A DNA stretch of 64,000 nt from Septoria linicola (taxonomy: Eukaryota > Ascomycota > Dothideomycetes > Mycosphaerellales > Mycosphaerellaceae). Each line of letters begins with the position of its first letter. Within the stretch, counting starts at the first letter, position 1. Made by a program: the position numbers and the translations under genes. Under the pieces are notes generated by a model, which had not been told where the DNA came from, searched no databases, and was given only the letters and a program-made list of their open reading frames with translations. The stretch lies in NCBI GenBank assembly GCA_024114885.1, contig CP099433.1, forward strand, positions 124,001 through 188,000. Reading direction: 5' to 3'. Shown piece by piece: positions 47,901-61,500 of the stretch.

Positions 47901-48960
47901 AAGTACTAGTAGGATAGTATATATACGTAATACGCTATATATCTCTACTAGTACGAGAACTATAATCTAAGGAATAGTATACCTCGACCTAGCTCTATAG
48001 TAGAGGTATAAGTCTAAATTATAGGAGAGCGCTAGTATATAGATAGCGTCTATATCGATAAGTAAGAGTCCTTATCTATTACTAGGGAAGAGGTATTATA
48101 ATAGCTAGAGGCTAAGATCTACTATTATACTACGCGAGAAGATAGTACTACTAAGAAGATATCTATAAAGTAGATTACCGACTTTCTTTAGAAGAATATA
48201 TACTACTAATTAGGCGCTCCGTTTAAGATTATACTAGATAATACTAATATTAATAATAGTATAGAAGTTTCTACGCTTCTTACTACGTATAGCGTAAAGA
48301 GGCTAAGGATTTCTATCTACTAACTATAGAGCGCCGCTATTATAGAGGTAGGATATAAAACTATCCTATCTACTCTATCTAAGTTATCTAAGAGTAGTTT
48401 ATAGGCTTAGATACTATACCTTCTAGCTATACTATAGGCGGAGCGTACTACTTATAATAGTAGTACTAGTAAGACTCTTACTAGACTAATAATTAGTAGA
48501 GAGGTAGTACTACCTATCGAGTTAGAATACTATATCTTTAGAGTTAAGGATTAGAGATCGGTTCGTATATATAAGGAGCTAATTACTCTTTAGGCTAAAG
48601 TACTTAAGGCTATATAGGATATAGAGAGTAATGTCTTAGAGCGATAGACGCGTATCTAAGAAGAAGCTAAGAACCGCTATAATAATTCTAGGTACGTAGA
48701 TTATACTAAGTTTACTAAAGAATAGTTAGTTATAATCTACTAAGACGATCTTAAGATATCTTAATCGGACAAGCTTACCTTCTAATAGCGAGAGCCGTAT
48801 AAGGTATTAGAGTATAAGGAAGATACTACTTCCTATATCTTAGAAGACCTTAATAGTATAGTATTACCTACGTCGTATAATAAAGAATCTTTAAAGAGTA
48901 TACCTAGATATTAGGCCTTACCTACGCTAGGTCTTATCGCTTCTAGTCGTCGTAGATATA
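44961..48960 (+). pseudogene. pol of E: protease, RT, RNase H, integrase
   Basis: Protease is at about 45090-45320 (hydrophobic KYVILVFILVSSKDAKLVLVLLGR end, as in ...LGRP motifs). RT is at about 46255-46900 (YRNLYFLVTKKDIGSYRLIND, LPPNIDLFSKYF, IFSSYN, LLDLESRDLTRFDYAF, ATNSIT.FI). RNase H and tether are at about 47080-47450. The integrase core is at about 48170-48560 (GAPFKIILDNTN, YSVKRLRISIY, LSKLSKSSL, LPIELEYY). A post-core block DKLTF..REPYKVLE is at about 48765-48830. There is no chromodomain. The RT motif set groups E with D rather than with A/B/C. Confidence 0.8.
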
Positions 48961-49300
48961 TAGTTTCCTTTATCGATTTCCTTTATTTTACTTATAATAC
49001 GCGCCTTCCTCGTAGATTACTTTACTTTACTTTTTTACTTTACTTTATAAAGTATTTACTAGTTTACTTTACTAGTTTACTTTATATTTACCTACTCTAT
49101 ATTACTTACTATTACTACCTATTTACCCTAGTCGCGATTTACTTTCTATTAACCCTACTACTCTCTAGAACCTTTATTTACTCTATAGGACTAGATACTT
49201 AAGTAACTAGCTGCCTCTCTACCTTCTTCTTAATCTTAACTTCCTACTACTACCTACTAATAGTTATTAGTACTACTAATAACCTCCTCCTACTTCTACT
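48961..49300 (+). other. T-rich spacer of E with TACTTTAC repeats
   Basis: It separates pol from the third ORF. At 49015-49095 there is an imperfect tandem array of TACTTTACTTT / TAGTTTACTTTAC units. Confidence 0.55.
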
Positions 49301-52120
49301 ATCTCGAGTCGACTTACTAGGCGTAATCGCGCTAGTACCTATACTATATTAGTACTAGGTAACGTTAACCTAAATAGCCTAAACGGCCTCTCTATTTAGG
49401 TAAGAAATATTATCTAGAATACTATATAAACTAAGGATATTATTATCGGTATAGCTATAATTAAAGATAATATAGAGAGATATACTATAGCGATAGAGAT
49501 TATTAATTACTACGACCGGGCCTTCTCTAGGCTATATAATATAGCGCGCCTACTCTAGAAAGGAATTAAGAAGATTAATAAGAAGTCTTTAGATAAGGAG
49601 TTAAAGTAGTTAAACCTAAGTTTTAAGAACGCTATATAGTAGAGAGTAAAGGATTAATAGGTAATTAACTACGCTTTCGCTTATATCGAGACGGAGTAAG
49701 GTATAAGATATAGAAATAGTAAAACTATTCGTCTCTACCTTAAAAATCACCTAAAGATAGTAAAGAACTTCTTAGCCTATATAGGTAGCGCTACTATAAA
49801 CAAGCTTAACGCGGATACTACTACGTACCTACTCGCTAAGGCTATCCTTTAGCGCCTCCTTAACCTAGCTAATAATCGCTTAAAGGAATACTATCTTATC
49901 GACTTAGATTTCGTTAAGCTAAAGAGTATAGAAGGACGCGAGAAGGTTTAGTAGATTAATACCTTAGGTAATAAGGTAAAGTAGTTAATAAAGGAGTATA
50001 ATCTATAGTTTAAGGATAGGATTATCTAGCCTATCGAGACACCTCTACTAGCTATAGATAGGCTCTTAGGTAGAGAGAGAGCTCCTTCTTCGGTAGTAGT
50101 ATTACCTCGAGTTACGAGAGTAGCTACTAAGATCTAAGAGGACGCCGAGAAAGCTACTACTACTCTTGTAGCTCTATCTAGCTCTAGGAGCCTAACTAGA
50201 AATTAGTACTACTTAACTATAGGAAGTAGCGCGTCTACTCCTATACCTATTAGAAGCTACTAAACCTCTAGCGTTAACTCGCGCCTAAGTAAGGTTAGCG
50301 ACCTAGGCCTATCTTCTCTACTTAGTAGTACTCCTTACTCCTATAACCGCTATAATATTAGACAAAACCGACCGCTCTACGCTACTATTAATACCTAGAG
50401 CTTAAAAGTATAGGTCTTCGATACGCTTATCGCCTTAAAGGTTAAAGAGTATAGTTTAAAGGACGTTAACCTAAACAAGTATAGTCTCTACTTCTAGTAT
50501 CTACGAAATACTACTAGAGAGGCGTTCGGCCTTAAGAATAGTAAGGTCGACTAACCGACGCTATTTTAGAGATTTAGACTCTACGTACTTATCTAGGATT
50601 TAGTTAAACTCTAAGTAGAGTACCTAAATTAGTTTTTAGAGTAACGCTAAGCGGCCTACCCTAGCGATACTCTAAGTACTCTACGTTACTTAGCTACTTA
50701 GAGAACGAAATATAATAACCTACCTAGACACTTTACCTATACTAAGCTAGTTACTAATATTATAGATAAGAGTAAGCTACTAAAGCTAGTACTAGAGGCA
50801 TACTTTAGAGAAGGTATAGTTACGTACGACTTGTTTAGTTAGTTAGAGCTAGTTAAGGACCTAATTAGTAAGAAGTTTACTATATACGACTAGTATCTAC
50901 GTAAGATTAGTAGTACTCGTAATATAAGCTAGTATAGGAACATGTTCTATAGTAGTATTTAGTAGTTAATTCGCTAGGACCCTATATACTAGATAATGTA
51001 TATCTACTACCGACTAGATTACGCTACGAACCTAGTTTCCTACCTATACTATACTAAGTATACCTACCTACTAACTAAGAGTAGGTCTGATTAGTCTTAT
51101 AAGGGTTTCTAGTATATCGACCTTAGTATTATAGATATAGCTAGAGGCTATAGTATATCGTAAGTTTAGAGTATAGTTTCCTTTATAAATAAGATCTATA
51201 CTAATTATACTAAATTAGTTAAAGGTCTATACTACTAACGAGTTTTTATAGTATAGGTAGAGAGAATAGGAGATAGAGAATTACTTAGTAGGAGCTTTAT
51301 AGAGAATATTAGAGAGTAGTACGTATAGAAGAAAGATATTAACCTACTAAGTCCTACCTAGGAATATACTAGAGGATAGTCTATAGTACTAGTAAAGTAG
51401 AGAGAGGCTAGAGTATCGTCCTCTATACTACTATATAGTTCTAAGGAAAATAAGATCGATAAGTAGATAACTATCCTATCCTAGTTTTATAAGATAGACC
51501 TAGATACTAACTACCTCGAGATTAGAGAGGCTTCTAGTACGTACTCTTAGCTACGAGACGCTTACTACGACCTTATACCTAGGCATACCTCGCTATCTAG
51601 TTACTCTAACTACTATAGAGTAATCCTCTACTACTTTCCTACTTTAGATAAGTTACTACTAGCTATATATCTCGGTTAGGCTCTCGTAGGTATACGACGC
51701 TAGGACGATCCTATAGTAGCCTTCGATACTATAGGCTAGATTATATACTCTACTAACGTATTCTATACCCGTTTAGAGGCCTCCTATAAGTCTATACTAA
51801 GTAACTATCGTATCCTTATAGCCTATATTAAAGATCTAGAGACTAAGCTATTCCTAGAGACTAGCTTCTATACTAATAATAAGGATTTTATAAAGCGACT
51901 AGTAGCTAACTTCTCTACCGCTACCGATATAGGAGAACTCTTCGAGTAGGCCGATAATAACTAGGTAGCTAGGCGTAGATTCTATCTAGCTCCTAGAGGC
52001 CTAATAGAGTAGCGCGAGGACTAGTAAGGTATAGGGATACGGAGGTATAGAGGAGAGTCTAAGAGAGACGATAACTTATTTCTATAATACTCTATACTAT
52101 TGTTTTCGATATCTCTAGTA
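49301..52120 (+). pseudogene. Third ORF of retrotransposon E, unknown function
   Basis: A plus-strand frame of about 930 codons downstream of pol, interrupted only by RIP-type TAA/TAG. The N-terminal part (49380-49950) is helical with KNFLAYIGS and LNLANNRLKEYYLIDLDF stretches. The middle (50050-50350) is Ser/Thr/Pro-rich and looks disordered. The C-terminal half (50580-52100) is again structured, with RNMFYSSI, YIYYRLDYATNLVSYLYYTK and LIAYIKDLETKLFLET blocks. No retroviral, methyltransferase or envelope signature is seen. Its position matches the third ORF of D. Confidence 0.5.
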
Positions 52121-52141
52121 AGACTTCTATAGAGAGAAGGA

Positions 52142-52585
52142 TATAACGTAATAGGCGTCTCTATACCTAGTAGGTAGGCCTATAGTAGCTACTACTACCT
52201 TAGGTATATAAGAGCGATTTTTAGGCTTACTATAGAGGTTATAGACTATTATCCTTTATACTACTACTACTAAGGTTAGAGAGGACTACTTAGGTTACTA
52301 CTTAGCGATTATATAATATAGTATTATTTTAATAACTTGTTCTACTTCCTATCTATCCTCTACTAGCGCCGCTACTACGCGATCCTAATAGGCTTATAGC
52401 CTATACGGCCTACTATAGCTGCCGACGTATACCTCTACGACTACACGCCGTAGGCACGCTACTAATCTACCTACTATACCTACTACTAACTACTACGTAG
52501 GGCTATCGCCCGACTCCGGCTCTACGACCTACGTATAGACTTATATACTACTACTCCTAGGTTAGTTATAGGTTTACGTACTATA
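52142..52585 (+). repeat. 3' LTR of E
   Basis: 444 bp, preceded by the purine-rich AGAGAGAAGGATA (52128-52141), the likely PPT. Confidence 0.88.
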
Positions 52586-55500
52586 ATAGAGAACGTCGTC
52601 TATAGCTATAATATATTTAATAACGTAATAGTAGAGGCTAGGTTTAACCTCTTTACTATCGTACTTCGTCTTAGGCTCTTTAATACTAATATTATTAAGG
52701 AACGGCCGTGCCTTATACGAGATATACTCTATAAGGACTTGATTAATAATACGAACGAACTAGGTAACGGAATTCGTAGCTCCTTATAGTAACGTTGTCT
52801 ACTATAACAAACCTAGTAGTAAATTAAAGCCTATAAGGTCTCTATATAATTTATCGAGTAGAATTTAGTTATATCTAGAGAAGATATTAACTAGCGAGGC
52901 TAGTACGTAGCTAGTAAAGTCCTTAGAGAAACCCTTAGCGTTAGGTAGTAAGTTCGAATCTCTTATAGTAACTTAATTGAATTTCTAAGCTACGTTAATT
53001 AACTAATACTTCTTTAGCTTACCTACTTCTATCTTCTTACTAATAAGGAAGTATAGGTTTTAATAGGCACTATAGTATAGCTTAAGAGTTCTAGCTTAGA
53101 TTTACTGTCTTAGTATATCTTCTACGATATATTATAGAGATAGATTTAGCTTGAAGCCTAGATACTACTATAACTTATAAGGAACTATTCGAATCTTCTA
53201 TAGTAGAGTAATATTAGGATTAATTCGGCCTAAATACGTAAAGTCCTACGTAAAGGCAGCTTCTCGATTCCTTAGTATATAGTATAACAAATCTAGCTCC
53301 TTTAGTAGTAGTTCTATACTAGGTTTAAACTTTATAAGCCGTTTAGGCGTAAGACGTAATCTAGGCTCGATCGTCGAGAACCTCTTAGTTAAGTACTTAC
53401 TATCGTAAGGTCTAGTACTAGGTAGTATAGCTACTTCCTTCTTAATATAAGTCCGTCGCTAGTCCTTCGATCTACTAGGGTTTAAGCTATTAGTTATAGT
53501 AATGTCGGTATTTACTAGTTTGATCTTATTAGTAACTCGCTTATAAAGAGTATAGGCGCTAATATAATTATCTAGCTTCTACTACTCTATAGCTTCTTTG
53601 TTACGAGCTTTTTTCGCTACTATATTAATAGCGGCCGAGATAACGTACGTCTCCTTACTAAGCTCGTCGTCTACTTTATCGGAAATAACCTCGTCGTAGA
53701 GTCCGGGTTCTTAGATAGTTAGCTCCGCCTCTCTAAGCTTCCTATAGGTAATTATTAAGTATTCGCCTCTATAATTTAAACTCTAGCTCGATTAAGACAC
53801 TAGTATAGTATCGTTAAAACTATACCTAATACCCTAGTACAAGTCTCGCTCGCTAGTATAAACTAGCTTAGTTTCGCTAGTAGCTAGTAAAAGCTTCTTA
53901 AGTCGACTATTTTAGCTAAATTTAGTAATATTACCTTCGATAGCCGCTACTATAAGATAGTTATACTATATTTAAGTCTAGCTATAACTAATCTACCTTA
54001 ATAGCTCGAGCTACTATCGTAGAGAGGTACTTTGTCTAATTAAGTCTACTATAAAATAATCCCTAAAGTAGATCGCCTTTATATATAATAACTACTACGT
54101 AAGGTAGTTAAAGACTTAATTCTCTAGAAGTTTAGAGCTATCGGTAACTATAAACGAATACTAGTACTAATCGCTTATCTATCTATACTACTAGTATAGT
54201 TTGAAGTATAGTATAGGAGGTATAACGTAATTATCGTTTAAAAAGGCAACTATAGAACGTTCCACTAGCTAACCTCTCTAAGTAGAGTTTTTACCTCTAA
54301 CTATAAACCTTATACGGAGAGGGTAGTAGAAGCTTGAAAAGCTTATAATCCCTCTCTCTACTCCTTACTATTATATAATCTAGAGTTCTCGATAGTATAC
54401 TCTATATCCTTTAGCTAGTAATTACTAAAAGTTAGAGTTCAGATATCGACTTCTATTAAATCTAGGCGTAATACACGCGTTAGAGCCTCTACTAAACTCG
54501 TACTATCGACTAGAGCTAGTTCCTTAGTACTCTAGCTTTTCCTAGAACCTGTTCTATAGTTTATATATTACTACGGCTATTAAAGCTAGTAAATATAATA
54601 ATATAGCTATCTAGAGTACTAATTAAGCCCTCCTAAGAGCTATTATCGTAGTTCTTAGAAGCTAGGCGTACCTATCGCGCCTATAGTCGGCTAAGTAAGA
54701 TCGGGCCGTTCGCTAGTAAGACTAGAAATAGTATAGTAACTCTAACGCTAAAGATGTCGATTAATACCTCTAGGTAGTACTTAACGAAAGTAACCTTGCC
54801 TTCGACTCCTCCTATAGTAATATTACTAAGAGAGGTTATACTAACTTAAAGCTTTCGAATATATTCGATTAGTATAATTATTAACTTAGCTCTCTCGTCG
54901 ATTAAAGACTTATAAGCTATTATTCGAGGTCTATACTTTATAGGCACGTAGATACTTAGAACAATTTAATAGATATTATTAAATAATAGAAGGATATTAT
55001 TAGTCCGCTTATAAAGCTCGGAAGTAGGCCTAGGCTTTACTATATTAATCGCTATAGTAGTAGCCTAGAAGGCCTTAATATTAGTCGCTAAGACAGCCTT
55101 TATTAGCTCCTCCTCTACCTACTCGCTAAAGGCTTTAGATAGTAAGGAATGTACGCTAATCTTAACTCTACTATCTCTATTTATACGCTTCTTTATATAG
55201 AGCTTATTAAGCTTCTTACGTAGATCCGTATCGTTTAGAACATGACTTTATAAGGAATACGACGCTCGCTCGCTATAGAGAATAATCTCTACTAAGCTTA
55301 ACTAGACCTTAGATTCGAGTATTTTATCTATCTAGAAGACGTTAGCGTTATCGTTAGCGTACGTAGCTCGAAGGTAGTTATTTATACGCTTAGTCTTTAG
55401 AGGCTCCTTAGCCTTCTTCTACTTTCAAGTATACGTAGGAGCGACTAGAACTAGTAGACTATTTAGGTAGTCGTATATCTACTTATCCTCGACCTTATCG

Positions 55501-58102
55501 TTATTATATTCTTAAGTTTAAGGATCCTCTAACTCTCCTAAATCTGTAAGGTAAGAAGCTAGCTAGTTTTTATCTTTAACCTCTTTAATACGAGAGTAAC
55601 GATAAGCGTAGGTTCTTATAGCTACGGTCTAAGTCGCGATTCGCTTCTATACCTCTATTAGCTATCCTCTAACTAGACGAGAAGGATTTAGGTTCTACTT
55701 TATCTTTACGCTATCTCTAGCTACGTAGGCGCTAATTAGGTCGTCCTAATCTTCCTAAGTAATAGAAGCGACTTAGCTAATATTAATAAGACCGTCTTAG
55801 CTAGCTACCTTATTTACCGTCCTCTACTAACTCGCTCTTAGCGTTAATAAACTACTTATATCTTCAAGGTAGATCCTTTTATAGCGCTACTCTAATACTT
55901 CTATTAATATCTATAGCTTTAGTAGCTCCTTGTCCTAGTAGTATTATATCTTTTCTATACCTAGACGAGGCGTTCTATAGTATATAATACCGGTCTTTAA
56001 GTCTCTATATATTAAGCCCTTAGTCTTAAACTACTTTAGGTACTCGTAGTTTGTAGCTATATAGCCTTCAAGCTTATATATCTAATAACCTAAAATTTTT
56101 AGAGCGATCGCTATATAGGCCTTAATTATTAATCCGTTATCTACTATAGCTAAATTAATCGAAATCTCCTAGCTATAAGTAGGCCTTAGAATATATAGAT
56201 AGTTATAATCGTAAGACTTTACCTACTATCCTATCGACGAGCGTAGCGGCTATAGGCCTCTCTCTTCGAGTTAGCGAATCGTAGTAATTACGAGGTCTTA
56301 TATACTAGTAGTAATATTATCGACGCTTACTAGTTTATAGCCTTTATAGACTACCGTTTCTCTAGTATTAAACTTAGAGTTCAGCCTTAGAGTAGACTTC
56401 TTTACTACTTCGTATAACTACTAGACGTCTCTACCGCCTTTATTATATATCTCTATTTTAAAGTCCTTATTACTATTAATCTAACGCTAGGCTATCTTTA
56501 AGAGCTTACTATAATCTAAGTTATTATTATTAAGGTCTAACCTAAGATAGGCCTAGAGCCTCTTACTAAAACGAAATAGAAGGCCTTATACGAATAGAAG
56601 AGTACGAGAACGCTCGTCTATATACGAAGTAGGTATAGTATTAGAGTAGAGTATAAACTGCCTCAAGTACTCTAAGAGATTATTATCCTCGCTATAGTCG
56701 ACCTTATAAAGGTTTTCTATATAGTAGCGGTTTCTAAGTATATATATATTATCGTACTTTTAGTACTCCTTTATAATTAACTCCTTGAACTTAGAGTAGT
56801 TTCGATCGTAGAAACTATTAAGGCGCTAGTATCGTCCTCGTTAGATAACTATAACCTAAGTAAGTAACTTCTTATAAAGCTGTTTATTATTATTAATAAG
56901 TAGAATAGCGTAGTTTCTATATATAGCCTTAAATCGCTTAATATACTCGGTTACGTTCTCTCTATTAAAGAAGGGATTCTAATCCGAGCTAGGTATTAGT
57001 AGAACCTAAGCGATAATTACCTTCTAGCTCTAGGTTATATAGATAGTCTCTATAAGTAGCTAGAACTACGACGTAGATAGTCTATCTCCTAAGTTCGGTT
57101 CTTAAAAGATATTAGCGTTAGGGTTAAGGTTATTACCTCCTTAGTCTTTAGCTTCTATAGACATGTCGTTGTCTAGTAGAAAGAATAAAGTAAAAGTAGG
57201 TAGTAGCTTTACTAGAGATCTTCGAATTTACTTATTAAGTTAGTTAGATAAGCTACTATCTAGTATTATAGGCTAGCTAGTAGATACTAATTCACTTATA
57301 GAGCTCGTTTAAAGGTATTCTAAGAGTATATTATACTCTCCTTAATCAAGGTTTTTAAATAAAATATAGTTATCGTTTAAAATAATAACTAAAAACAAGA
57401 GTCTAAAATTTTATTAGCTATCTAAAAGTAAACGTTAAACTTTTCTTATAATACCGGGACTATATTAATTGTACCTAATAAGTAAAGGCATGTCGTGTTG
57501 TATAGTTCGACTATTTATAGCGAGGAGCGTCTGTCTTACTTATTTAGGTAGTCTACTATATAACTATAGTAGTATAATATTATATTAGCCTATACTATAT
57601 ACCGGGTCTAGGGCCTTAGACGTAATTAGTGCCCTTAGCTAAACGATTAGCGTCTAACGCTATACTAGAGCTTATTCTAAGCGATCTATATACTAGAGGA
57701 TACGAGATTACCTAGATAGGTCCGGCCTATCCTATAGCTTCTACGCTATCCGAACGAGAGCGTTTTTACGCTAAACTAGGGTCTAATCGAAGACTATTAT
57801 AGGTATAGAGACCCTAAGTAAATCTCTAATATAGTAAGTCGCCTTACTATCTATATAATAATTACTAAATAGATCTGTACTAAGAGATACTAGAGGTTTA
57901 TAACTTTTCTAGATTAGAGCGATATCTATATTCTAGGAGCTTCTACGTTATCGTAGCCCTTTAAGTCGCCTCTTACGTAGGCTCCTTTAGGCCTCTTATT
58001 AATATTTATAGCGTATTAGTTCTTACTTTAAGGCTACCTTCTACTCTCTACGCTTCTAGTCTCGGTATAAGAGAGAAGAGATAGCTCTATCTTCGGCTCT
58101 AT
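52586..58102 (-). pseudogene. Backbone element D2, segment 3: RT start, protease, gag, leader
   Basis: Colinear with D 17221-22737. It holds the upstream part of RT, the short inverted repeat at 54229-54252, protease (about 54640-54930), and gag with its ATG complement kept at 57162-57164. The leader has the third inverted repeat at 57366-57391. It is separated from segment 2 only by E. RIP stops are throughout. Confidence 0.85.
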
Positions 58103-58372
58103 TAATAGATAATAACTACTCTAATACTAACCTCCTAGGTAGGTATAAGAGTAGCTATTATAGAACGAGACCTATTCTGAGAGTAATAGTCTTATAATAC
58201 GTTAGTTAAATAGTAGTAACGAGCTCAAACTAGTAGTCCTAGGACTAAGAGCCTATACTAGGATCGTAGAACATTAAATTAATTAAGTAGAGTAAATATT
58301 ACTATCTTAGAAACGAGCTACTACCTTACTTTTATACTAAAGTTACTAAGTATAGTATATAGGTAGGCCTTT
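58103..58372 (-). repeat. 5' LTR of D2, truncated by chromovirus C
   Basis: The first 270 bp of the 279-bp D-family LTR, stopping at GGCCTTT where copy C begins. The missing end should reappear beyond the far LTR of C, outside the window. Confidence 0.85.
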
Positions 58373-58544
58373 TATAAGGGCTAGGTAAGGTTAAAGGCTA
58401 AGACCCGCCTTAGGCTCGTAGGCTTAGCGTATAGTATAACTATAGTACGCGTATATATCCGAAAGGAGGTAAGAATTAGTCTTACGATATCCTAATAGTC
58501 TTATTAGGAGGGCGCTCTATATATTACTATATACCCCTTTTATA
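58373..58544 (+). repeat. 5' LTR of chromovirus C
   Basis: 172 bp and the complement of the A and B LTRs, with scattered transitions. Confidence 0.88.
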
Positions 58545-58599
58545 ATTCTAATTCTTTTTCTTCTAAGGGTAGTAATCTATAGAGGCCTATAGCTCCTCG

Positions 58600-61500
58600 A
58601 CGTAATATAGGCACGGCGCTACTAAGGCTCGTAATAGGCAAAGTAGACGATTAAGGTAATCCTATAGATACTAACGAGGTTTAGGAGTAGGAGTCTACTA
58701 GTATAACTAAAGATAGTACGTAGGTAGAGCGTATATAGCTTAAGGCTAAGAACTAGGAACTACGTCGTCGCTTAGAGGTACGCGCTCTACGACGAGAGAA
58801 TAATCGGCTCCTTATAGAGTTAGAATCTCTATCCTTAGTTACTCCTAGTACTCTCGATATTAGTAATTCTAAAGACGACGCTACTACTAGTATTATAGGT
58901 AGTATACTTTACGATAGCGTATCGTATACGCGATATAAGAGTCCTAAAGTTAGAGAACCTCGTGCCTTTAAGAGCGAGATAGTCTAAGAGGTAAGAGAGT
59001 TTATTCGTAGTCTCGAAGTAATCTTCCTTAATAGTCTATAAGAGTTTAGTATAGAAGATTCGAAGGTCCTATATAGTATTATATAGCTCGTAGGCGAGGC
59101 GTAAGAGACCTAGTATAACGAATACTCTAAGGTAATACCTCTAGACTATACTTAGACTAAGTTCAAGCGCTTTATCTATAACGTTATTAGGGATTAGGCG
59201 AATTATACGATCCTCGTAATAGTCGAGTATAAGAAGGCCTAATAGGGTAAGGGCTAAGAAGTACGCTAGTTCGCTATAGAGCTAGGCTACTTAGAGTCTT
59301 AACTAGGCGACTATAGCGAAACGTAGCTAGTACGCTAGCTCCTTATAAAGTTAAAGCCGGCGCTTCGATAAGAGATTATTAAGAATTATACCGTGCCTAG
59401 TAAGCGCGCTAATTTAGTTACGTTAGTAAGGCGCCTAGAGTAAGCCGATAGGGTAATTCCTATACGGTATAACTAGGGCGGAAGCTAGAGTAGTAAGGAC
59501 TACGAGCGCGATACGTACTCGAAGCGTAAGCGCGTAGAGAGCGACGCTCCTACGCGTAGACGCGATAATAGTCTAGGAGGGAATAGTACGCGTCGCTCTA
59601 GCGACAAAGGTTCTACTCGCTCTATTATAGGCTACGAGTATTTAGAATACTATAGCTATAAGTAGAAGGGGTATATTAGTACTAATTCTATCTACTCTAA
59701 CCGAAGCGCCTAAGACGATAGTAAGAAGCTATTAGTACGTAAGGTTACTATAGAGACGCTAAAAAAAGAGAAGGTATTAGAGAAGGACTACGATCTCTAG
59801 ATACCGAGCCTAGTAGCGATATATACCTTCTCGTATAAATCGTAAAGGCGACTTACCTAGAGGGCGTAGTCGAGGCGTAGGATAGGCTTAAGCTAGCCTA
59901 ATTCCTCCTTAATAATACTACTAATATTAACGTAGTATTAAGATCCTTTGTCTTATACTATAGTATTATAGCTCGAACTAATACCGCCTTACTTCTAGCT
60001 ACCTCGTTTACTAGAGAATTAGGGCATTATTATAGCGTATACTATATACGCGTATAGCTCGTAGACTCTATAGGAGTAGAGCGTATAGTAGGCGTAATCT
60101 TTTATACCTACGATATACTAACCTCTAATATAATCTTAGGTCGGCTATAGAGGCGTACTTATCGTATACGAGTCGATAGTAGCTCGGATAAGTAGACCTA
60201 TAGCGATACTTTTAAAAACGTTAAGGTTAGGGAAGCCTATAAGTTTTTTAAGGACTTAAAGTATATACTAACTATATATATAGTAGTAATAAGTAAGATA
60301 GGCGGAGAGGTTAACCCTCTTCTCTCTAAGTTCTAATAGTTCTCTAACGTCTTAAACCCGATAGAAGAGATAAGGAGCAAGCTAGTAGATAGCGTAGAGT
60401 ATACGATTAAGCTACGCCTAGGTACCGTTCTACCCTTTAGGCCGCTATACTACTAGTCGGGCAAGGAGCTAGAGGAATTAAAGAAGTACCTTACTATAGG
60501 CCTTAAGTACGATTAGATTAAGCGTAGCGTTAGCGAGGTAGGTACGCCTATCCTATTTATACTAAAGAAAGATAGTAAACTAAGGCTATACGTCGACTAC
60601 TAAGAGTTAAACGAAATTACTATCAAGAATAGGCACCTACTTCTCTTAATTAGCGAGACGCTAGATAGGCTTATAGGAGCCGTATAGTTTACGACTCTAG
60701 ACCTTATAGATATATACTATCGGATTCGTATCAAGCCTAGCGACTACTAGAAGACTACGTTCTATACGCGCTATAGCTACTTCTAGTATAAGGTAATACT
60801 ATTTAGCCTAACTAACGCTCTAGCTACGTTCTAGGCGTATATTAACCGTACTCTAGTAGGTTTAGTCGATACGTACTACGTAGTATACCTTAATAACATT
60901 CTTATCTATAGTAAGAGCCGCGCGGACTACGTACGCGACGTATACGACGTACTTACGCGTCTCTAGAAGTTCGGACTTTACGCTTAAAGAGCGAAGTACA
61001 AATTCTAGTAGAAGGAAGTCGATTTCCTAGGCTTCGTAGTAACTACCGGAGAGGTTACGATAGATCTACGTAGGATAGACGTAATTACGGCGTAGCTAAC
61101 GCCTATAACGCTCGTAGAGGTTTAATCCTTTCTTAGGTTTACTAACTTCTACTAGCGTTTTATTTTTAAATACTCTAGAGTAGTATCTCTACTTATAGCG
61201 CTGTCTAAGGGCGCCGTAGTAGGCAAGAAGCTAGGCCTACTCAAGTAGACCGTACGAGAGGAGTAGGCGTTTACTAAGTTAAAAAAGCGTTTTTCTATAG
61301 TACCGCTACTAAGGCACTTCGACTCTACGCTTAGGTTACGGGTCGAGAGCGACGCCTCTAATTACGTAATTACTATAATCCTTAGCTAACTATTCGGGTC
61401 TAAATAGCACCCTATCGTATTTATGTCTAGGAAGATAATTACTATAGAGTATAATTACGAGGTATACGATAAGGAGCTTCTTATAGTAGTTAAGGCTTTT

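Larger units (their letters stand above)
41424..52585 (+). mobile_element. Ty3/gypsy retrotransposon E, complete (11.2 kb)
   Basis: 444-bp LTRs at 41424-41867 and 52142-52585. Ends are TA...TA for TG...CA. The target copies ATAG lie at 41420-41423 and 52586-52589, and the empty site is in D at 17217-17221. Order on plus: gag, protease, RT, RNase H, integrase, T-rich spacer, long third ORF, purine tract, LTR. It is inserted in the RT gene of D2. I see only one copy in the window, yet it is fully RIPed, so other copies must exist or have existed elsewhere. Confidence 0.88.

Noticed and set aside
49301..52120. Envelope gene in element E (errantivirus-like)
   Set aside because: No signal peptide, fusion-type segment or C-terminal membrane anchor could be made out in the read-through frame.
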